Assembly (NCBI GenBank): GCA_964582415.1
Contig: CAZOSF010000005.1
Coordinates: forward strand, 1-64,000
DNA: 64,000 bases
Direction of reading: 5' to 3'
Source of the DNA: CAZOSF01 sp964582415
GTDB lineage: Bacteria; Bacteroidota; Bacteroidia; Flavobacteriales; Flavobacteriaceae
The notes below the pieces were generated by a model. That model worked only from the letters and a program-made list of their open reading frames with translations. It had not been told where the DNA came from and searched no databases. Numbering within the stretch: the first letter of the stretch is position 1; each line of letters opens with the position of its first letter. This document shows positions 59,573 to 64,000 of this stretch, one piece after another. The translations under genes and the position numbers were made by a program.

Positions 59573-62108
59573 ACTTTTATTAATAGGCTGGGATGCAGCC
59601 GATTGGGAAATTATTTGGCCTTTAATTCGTGCTGGAAAAATGCCTGCCCTCCAACGTTTGATGAAGGATGGGGTATATGGTAATATGAGTACCATGACGC
59701 CACCTTACTCACCAATGCTTTGGACTTCCGTGGCAACTGGGAAAACGCCCGACAAGCATGGAATTCTCGGATTTATCGAAGTAACTCCCGATGCCAAAAC
59801 GGTACGACCTGTTACTTCTACGTCAAGGAAAACAAGAGCCCTTTGGAATATTTTTCATAACCAAGGGATGGTATCAAATTTAGTGGGTTGGTGGCCCAGT
59901 TTTCCCGCCGAACCTATCAATGGGTATGTGGTTTCCGATCGTTTTCAGAAAACCTCCATGGATCCTTATAAGCAGACGCCTATGAGTCCGAAGTCCATCC
60001 ATCCTTGGGCAAAGAAGGACGAATTCAAACATTTAAGGATGTTCCCATTCGAGATTACCGAAGCACATCTCTATCCTTTCGTTCCTAGGGCACATGACGT
60101 GGATCAGGACAACCATAAAGGGCTTTCGGCCATCGCTAAGATTGTGTCGGAAAATGCTTCGGTGCACAACGCAGCAACACGTTTATTAAGAACTTCAGAA
60201 TGGGATTTTATGGCAGTTTATTATGATTTTATTGATCATATGTGCCATAGCTTCATGAAATATCACCCACCAAAATTGCCAGCCGTAGATCAAGAGAATT
60301 ACGATATCTTCAAAGAAGCAGTTACAGGGGCTTATATTTTTCAGGATATGATGTTAGAGCGCAAGCTCAATTTGATCGATGAAGATACTACGGTAATCTT
60401 GATGTCCGATCACGGTTTTGAATCTGGCTCCAAACGAATTTTGAATATGCCCAAAGTTCAAGCGGCACCGTCCCTGGAGCACCGACAGTTTGGAATTTTT
60501 GTTGCCAAGGGACCCAATATCAAAAAGAACCAAAAGGTGTTTGGTATGGGTTTAATTGATGTAGCACCTACTATTTTGCATCATTTCGGGCTCCCAGTAG
60601 GAAAGGATATGGATGGGAAGGTAATCCTCGATATTTTTGAAAAATCCGAACCGCCAAAGTATATCGAAAGTTGGGATGAAATACCCGGTGATTTTGCCGA
60701 ATTGGATAAGAGTGAGACCACAGATCCTCTGTCCGATCAAGAGACCATGCAACAATTGGTCGATTTGGGCTATGTAGAAAAACTGGATGAGAAATTTGAA
60801 GTGGCCATCAAGAAAACGCGAGTCGATTTAAAACACAATTTGGCCCGGGTTTATATTGGTAAGAAAGATCTTTCCAAAGCTAAAAAGGAACTACTGGAAT
60901 TGCTTCAGGAACCTGAGCCGGTGGATTTGGCACCGTTCTATATGGACCTTATCAGTATTGCCATCATGGAAAAAGATTTCGAGAAAGCCCAGGAATACTT
61001 TCGATTGGTGAAAGCTTCCGGTACCGAAATCGAATACAACCTGAATTTTACCGAATCTCAGATTCTTGCTGAAGTAGGCCGTCCCAAAGAGGCGTTGGCC
61101 ATTCTTGAAAAAGAACGCCAAAGAAATGAATCAGGACAAGTATTGTATCGCATGGGAGTTCTGAAATTCCAGATGGGAGCTTTGGAAGAAGCTCGGGATA
61201 TATTGGAATTAGCCTTGGAAAAGGAACCTCAAAAGGCCGTTTGGCATGCTTCACTCGCGGAGGTACTCTATGCTATTGGAGACTACGAAGAAGCTGCCGA
61301 TTATGCCCTCACCAGTATCGAGCTGGTGAAATACTACCCCAAGGCACATTTTATATTGGGCCAGGCCTTGGAAAAATTGGGGGATCTGGAAAACGCTAAG
61401 CTTGCTTTTGAGATGGCCACCCGATTAAAACCCAAGGAATTTCCTCAAGCGGAACACTCTTTGGAAAATATTACCAAGAAACTAAAATTGGAAGTGAATT
61501 TCGATAATAAGGGTTTGAGCAACCATTATTGGGAAAATCAAATTGTTGTCGTTTCAGGCCTTCCAAGATCGGGTACCTCCTTAATGATGCAGATGTTGGA
61601 TCATGGTGGAATGGAAACCTTGACCGATGAAAAACGGGAAGCAGATATTTCAAACCCCAAAGGATATTATGAGTACGAACCCGTTATGGCACTTTACAAG
61701 GACAATTCTTGGTTATCCGAAGGGCAAGACAAGGCGGTGAAAGTGGTGGCGCCATTGCTAAAATATCTAGATTCCAATTATCGGTATAAAATCATTTTTA
61801 TGAATCGCGATTTGAACGAAGTGATTCAATCCCAACAGAAAATGCTGGGCAAAAGGGAAGATGAATTCCCAGTGAATTTGTACAATCAATACGTTCGACT
61901 CCTATCCAATGTAGATCTTTGGCAGAAAAAAGAACCGGGTGTGGAAATGCTTTTTATAGATTATAAGGAGGTGTTGAATCATCCAGTCGAGGTTACCGAG
62001 AAGATAGAGAAGTTTATCGGTGTGCCCATGGATAAGGAGGCAATGGCCGGTGTTATCGATACCTCCCTTTATCGTTCGAAACATTCCGAAAGAGAATCTG
62101 TGGATTAA
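59559..62108 (+). CDS. Phosphodiesterase-TPR-sulfotransferase fusion protein
   Basis: 849 residues from the ATG at 59559; a TTG 12 bases before is possible. Three parts. (1) Alkaline-phosphatase-superfamily domain (about 1-400), type I phosphodiesterase/nucleotide pyrophosphatase: metal Asp in LIGWDAADWE, catalytic Thr in SPMLWTSVATGK, DFIDHMCH, ILMSDHGFESG and HRQFGIF. (2) Tetratricopeptide repeats (about 430-640) such as HNLARVYIGKKDLSKAKKEL and HASLAEVLYAIGDYEEAADY. (3) Sulfotransferase domain (about 660-849) with the PAPS-binding loop VVSGLPRSGTSLMMQMLDHG and a later DLNEVIQSQQKMLG. No signal peptide; it should be cytoplasmic. The domains have distinct activities and are rarely fused; the natural substrate is unknown. 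Confidence 0.85.
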   Translation: MKRNKLLLIGWDAADWEIIWPLIRAGKMPALQRLMKDGVYGNMSTMTPPYSPMLWTSVATGKTPDKHGILGFIEVTPDAKTVRPVTSTSRKTRALWNIFHNQGMVSNLVGWWPSFPAEPINGYVVSDRFQKTSMDPYKQTPMSPKSIHPWAKKDEFKHLRMFPFEITEAHLYPFVPRAHDVDQDNHKGLSAIAKIVSENASVHNAATRLLRTSEWDFMAVYYDFIDHMCHSFMKYHPPKLPAVDQENYDIFKEAVTGAYIFQDMMLERKLNLIDEDTTVILMSDHGFESGSKRILNMPKVQAAPSLEHRQFGIFVAKGPNIKKNQKVFGMGLIDVAPTILHHFGLPVGKDMDGKVILDIFEKSEPPKYIESWDEIPGDFAELDKSETTDPLSDQETMQQLVDLGYVEKLDEKFEVAIKKTRVDLKHNLARVYIGKKDLSKAKKELLELLQEPEPVDLAPFYMDLISIAIMEKDFEKAQEYFRLVKASGTEIEYNLNFTESQILAEVGRPKEALAILEKERQRNESGQVLYRMGVLKFQMGALEEARDILELALEKEPQKAVWHASLAEVLYAIGDYEEAADYALTSIELVKYYPKAHFILGQALEKLGDLENAKLAFEMATRLKPKEFPQAEHSLENITKKLKLEVNFDNKGLSNHYWENQIVVVSGLPRSGTSLMMQMLDHGGMETLTDEKREADISNPKGYYEYEPVMALYKDNSWLSEGQDKAVKVVAPLLKYLDSNYRYKIIFMNRDLNEVIQSQQKMLGKREDEFPVNLYNQYVRLLSNVDLWQKKEPGVEMLFIDYKEVLNHPVEVTEKIEKFIGVPMDKEAMAGVIDTSLYRSKHSERESVD

Positions 62109-62178
62109 AGCCTTTGTTGGTGGGTAAAGGAGAATTAGAATCGCTTTTACTGAAGATTTGAATATCTTTGGAAACTGA

Positions 62179-63156
62179 ATGAAAATAGTCTCCCAAATAA
62201 AGGCGCCTATTGAGGTGGAAATGGAACTTTTCGAAAAAAAGTTCTACCAATCCATGTCTACCCATGTCGCCCTTTTGAATCGTATTACCCATTATGTGGT
62301 GAATCGAAAGGGAAAGCAAATGCGGCCCATGTTCGTCTTCCTTATTGCCAAGATGTGCAATGAAGGTGAAGTGAATGAACGCACCTACAGGGGAGCATCG
62401 GTCATCGAGTTGATTCATACAGCTACTTTGGTGCATGATGATGTGGTAGATGATAGTAACCAACGTCGCGGCTTTTTCTCTATCAATGCGCTATGGAAAA
62501 ACAAAATCGCCGTATTGGTTGGAGATTACTTATTGTCTAAAGGACTTTTACTCTCTATCGACCATGGTGATTTCGATTTGCTGCGCATTATTTCCGTTGC
62601 CGTTCGTGAAATGAGCGAGGGGGAGCTGCTACAAATTGAGAAAGCCCGCCGACTCGATATTACCGAAGCGATTTATTTTGATATTATCCGTCAAAAAACA
62701 GCTACCCTTATTGCTGCCTGCTGTGCCATGGGGGCGCAATCCGTGAACGCTTCTCCCGAAGAAGTGGAACGTATGCGGAAGTTTGGAGAGTGCATTGGAA
62801 TGGCATTTCAGATTAAGGATGATCTTTTTGACTATGGGGAAGAACAGATAGGGAAGCCGACAGGGATAGATATCAAAGAGAAAAAAATGACCTTGCCACT
62901 TATTCATGCCCTTAATAAAGCATCAAAAAAAGAAAAGGAATGGTTGATCAATTCCGTGAAAAACCACAATATGGATAAAAAACGGGTGCGGGAAGTGATT
63001 AGCAAAGTGAAGGAGCTCGGTGGATTGGAATATGCCATTGATAGGATGAAAGACTATCAAAAGGAAGCCCTGGAGATGCTACAAGGGTATCCAACAACCC
63101 CGTATCGAGATTCTTTAGAGCTCATGGTCAATTATGTGATCGATCGAAAGAAATAA
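62179..63156 (+). CDS. Polyprenyl synthetase (octaprenyl/heptaprenyl-diphosphate synthase type)
   Basis: 325 residues. Trans-isoprenyl diphosphate synthase with both Asp-rich motifs: TLVHDDVVDDSNQRRG (first DDxxD, about 91-96) and QIKDDLFDYGEEQIG (second, about 214-218). It begins MKIVSQIKAPIEVEMELFEKKF, typical of IspB/HepS-type enzymes that build the side chain of menaquinone. Chain length cannot be decided from the sequence alone. The 70 bases before it and ~96 bases after hold no features I recognise. Confidence 0.93.
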   Translation: MKIVSQIKAPIEVEMELFEKKFYQSMSTHVALLNRITHYVVNRKGKQMRPMFVFLIAKMCNEGEVNERTYRGASVIELIHTATLVHDDVVDDSNQRRGFFSINALWKNKIAVLVGDYLLSKGLLLSIDHGDFDLLRIISVAVREMSEGELLQIEKARRLDITEAIYFDIIRQKTATLIAACCAMGAQSVNASPEEVERMRKFGECIGMAFQIKDDLFDYGEEQIGKPTGIDIKEKKMTLPLIHALNKASKKEKEWLINSVKNHNMDKKRVREVISKVKELGGLEYAIDRMKDYQKEALEMLQGYPTTPYRDSLELMVNYVIDRKK

Positions 63157-63252
63157 TCCTGCAATCTATTTCTATCCAGTACTAAGGAATGCCAAATCCC
63201 CTTGCAATTTCTTGGCGATTTATAGTATTTTTACTTTCCTATTCCTTCAATT

Positions 63253-64000
63253 TTGATTTCAAAAATCACCATAGACCAAGTATTTGATGCCGCCCGTGTA
63301 GAGGAGGTCATCGGTGATTTTGTACAATTGAAAAAATCTGGAAGTAACTACAAAGGGTTGAGTCCATTTACCGAGGAGAGAACCCCGAGTTTTATGGTTT
63401 CTCCAGTAAAACAGATTTGGAAGGATTTTTCTAGTGGTAAAGGGGGAAATGTTGTTGCTTTTTTGATGGAGCACGAACATTACACCTATCCGGAAGCTAT
63501 TAAGTATTTAGCCAAACGGTATGGTATTGAAATAGAGGAAACGCAGCAATCCGAGGAAGAAAAAAAAGAAGCCACAGAGAGAGAAAGTCTGTATCTCATC
63601 AACGAATTTGCTAGGGATTATTTTCAGGAAACATTGAGTAATTCTGAAGAGGGAAAAGCCATCGGGTTGAGCTATTTTAAAGAGCGTGGTTTCAGCCAGG
63701 AAACCATAAAGAAATTTCAACTAGGCTATTCGCCCAACGCATGGGATGCATTCACAGAACACGCGCTTACAAATGGTTATCAGTTAAGCTACTTGGAAAA
63801 AACGGGCTTAACAATTGTAAAAGATGACAAAAAATTCGATCGTTTCAAAGGGCGGGTGATTTTTCCTATCCATAGTTTAAGTGGAAGGGTCTTAGGGTTT
63901 GGCGGTCGAATCCTTACGAATGATAAGAAGGCGGCCAAATACCTTAATTCTCCGGAAAGTGAAGTATATCATAAAAGCAAGGTGCTTTATGGTATATACT
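63253..64000 (+). CDS. dnaG: DNA primase, N-terminal part (cut by window end)
   Basis: 249 residues are visible, starting at a TTG at 63253: the protein begins with ISKITIDQVFDAARVEEVIGD and there is no ATG upstream in frame. The N-terminal region has the fold of the CHC2 zinc ribbon but none of the usual ligands: GLSPFTEERTPSFMVS replaces the CPFH motif, and KDFSSGKGGNVVAF replaces the CFGCG motif. The RNA-polymerase domain then starts (about 125), with YFKERGFSQETIKKFQLGYS and FKGRVIFPIHSLSGRVLGFGGR. It makes primers at the replication fork. The catalytic TOPRIM part lies mostly beyond the window. Confidence 0.94.
   Translation, partial: MISKITIDQVFDAARVEEVIGDFVQLKKSGSNYKGLSPFTEERTPSFMVSPVKQIWKDFSSGKGGNVVAFLMEHEHYTYPEAIKYLAKRYGIEIEETQQSEEEKKEATERESLYLINEFARDYFQETLSNSEEGKAIGLSYFKERGFSQETIKKFQLGYSPNAWDAFTEHALTNGYQLSYLEKTGLTIVKDDKKFDRFKGRVIFPIHSLSGRVLGFGGRILTNDKKAAKYLNSPESEVYHKSKVLYGIY

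Overview
The window is a scaffold from a member of the Bacteroidota, almost certainly family Flavobacteriaceae. The evidence is gldA (gliding-motility ABC transporter), two secreted proteins with type IX secretion (T9SS) C-terminal sorting domains, a zinc-ligand-free DnaG, a long class II-type IlvC, a split MetH, a short LeuA, a GSCFA protein, a DUF2807 lipoprotein, and promoters that fit the Bacteroidota consensus (TTG, about 20 nt, TAnnTTTG). No species can be named. There are five runs of exactly 100 N (2207-2306, 17132-17231, 28461-28560, 32900-32999, 35848-35947). They are assembly joins of unknown true size, and they interrupt metK, leuC, a Cys/Met-metabolism PLP gene and cysH. I saw no rRNA, tRNA, CRISPR array, prophage or insertion sequence.

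Region 1 (1-9.7 kb) is housekeeping: the end of era, der, a composite heptamer repeat beside an assembly gap, a minus-strand operon M23 peptidase-merR-lemA-TPM-TPM, alaS, a GSCFA protein and a small DUF2892 protein. Region 2 (9.7-17.1 kb) is the least ordinary part. It holds an exported lipoprotein, a beta-propeller protein, a MORN-repeat protein, a TPR sensor histidine kinase, a tiny membrane protein and a NarL/LuxR-type response regulator. Four of these transcription units start with the same 20-bp palindrome (AATAnGnCAAnTGnCnTATT), always centred exactly 38.5 nt before the end of a -7-like element. This looks like one local regulon of the two-component system.

Region 3 (17-41.7 kb) is amino-acid biosynthesis under RNA control: metK behind a SAM-II-like riboswitch; ilvD-ilvB-ilvN-ilvC-ilvA behind an Ile/Thr-rich leader peptide and attenuator; a convergent leuA-leuC-leuD-leuB operon; a SAM-I (S-box) riboswitch before a trans-sulfuration/sulfhydrylation gene, homoserine dehydrogenase, OsmC, an Rrf2 regulator and cysH; and a second SAM-I riboswitch before metH(N)-serine racemase-like-metH(C)-metF.

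Region 4 (41.9-64 kb) contains a PagL-like outer-membrane deacylase, a GIN-domain lipoprotein, gldA, pheA behind a Phe-rich leader/attenuator, a DAHP synthase-chorismate mutase fusion, rsgA, dtd, a pair of DUF3857/transglutaminase-fold proteins (one with and one without the catalytic Cys), a MazG-like gene, aroA, queA, a T9SS serine protease, rlmN, a T9SS-exported protein, an unannotated 51-codon gene overlapping a phosphodiesterase-TPR-sulfotransferase fusion, a polyprenyl synthase and the start of dnaG.

Many genes in region 3 sense their own end product through three different RNA mechanisms (SAM-I, SAM-II, ribosome-mediated attenuation) within about 28 kb.
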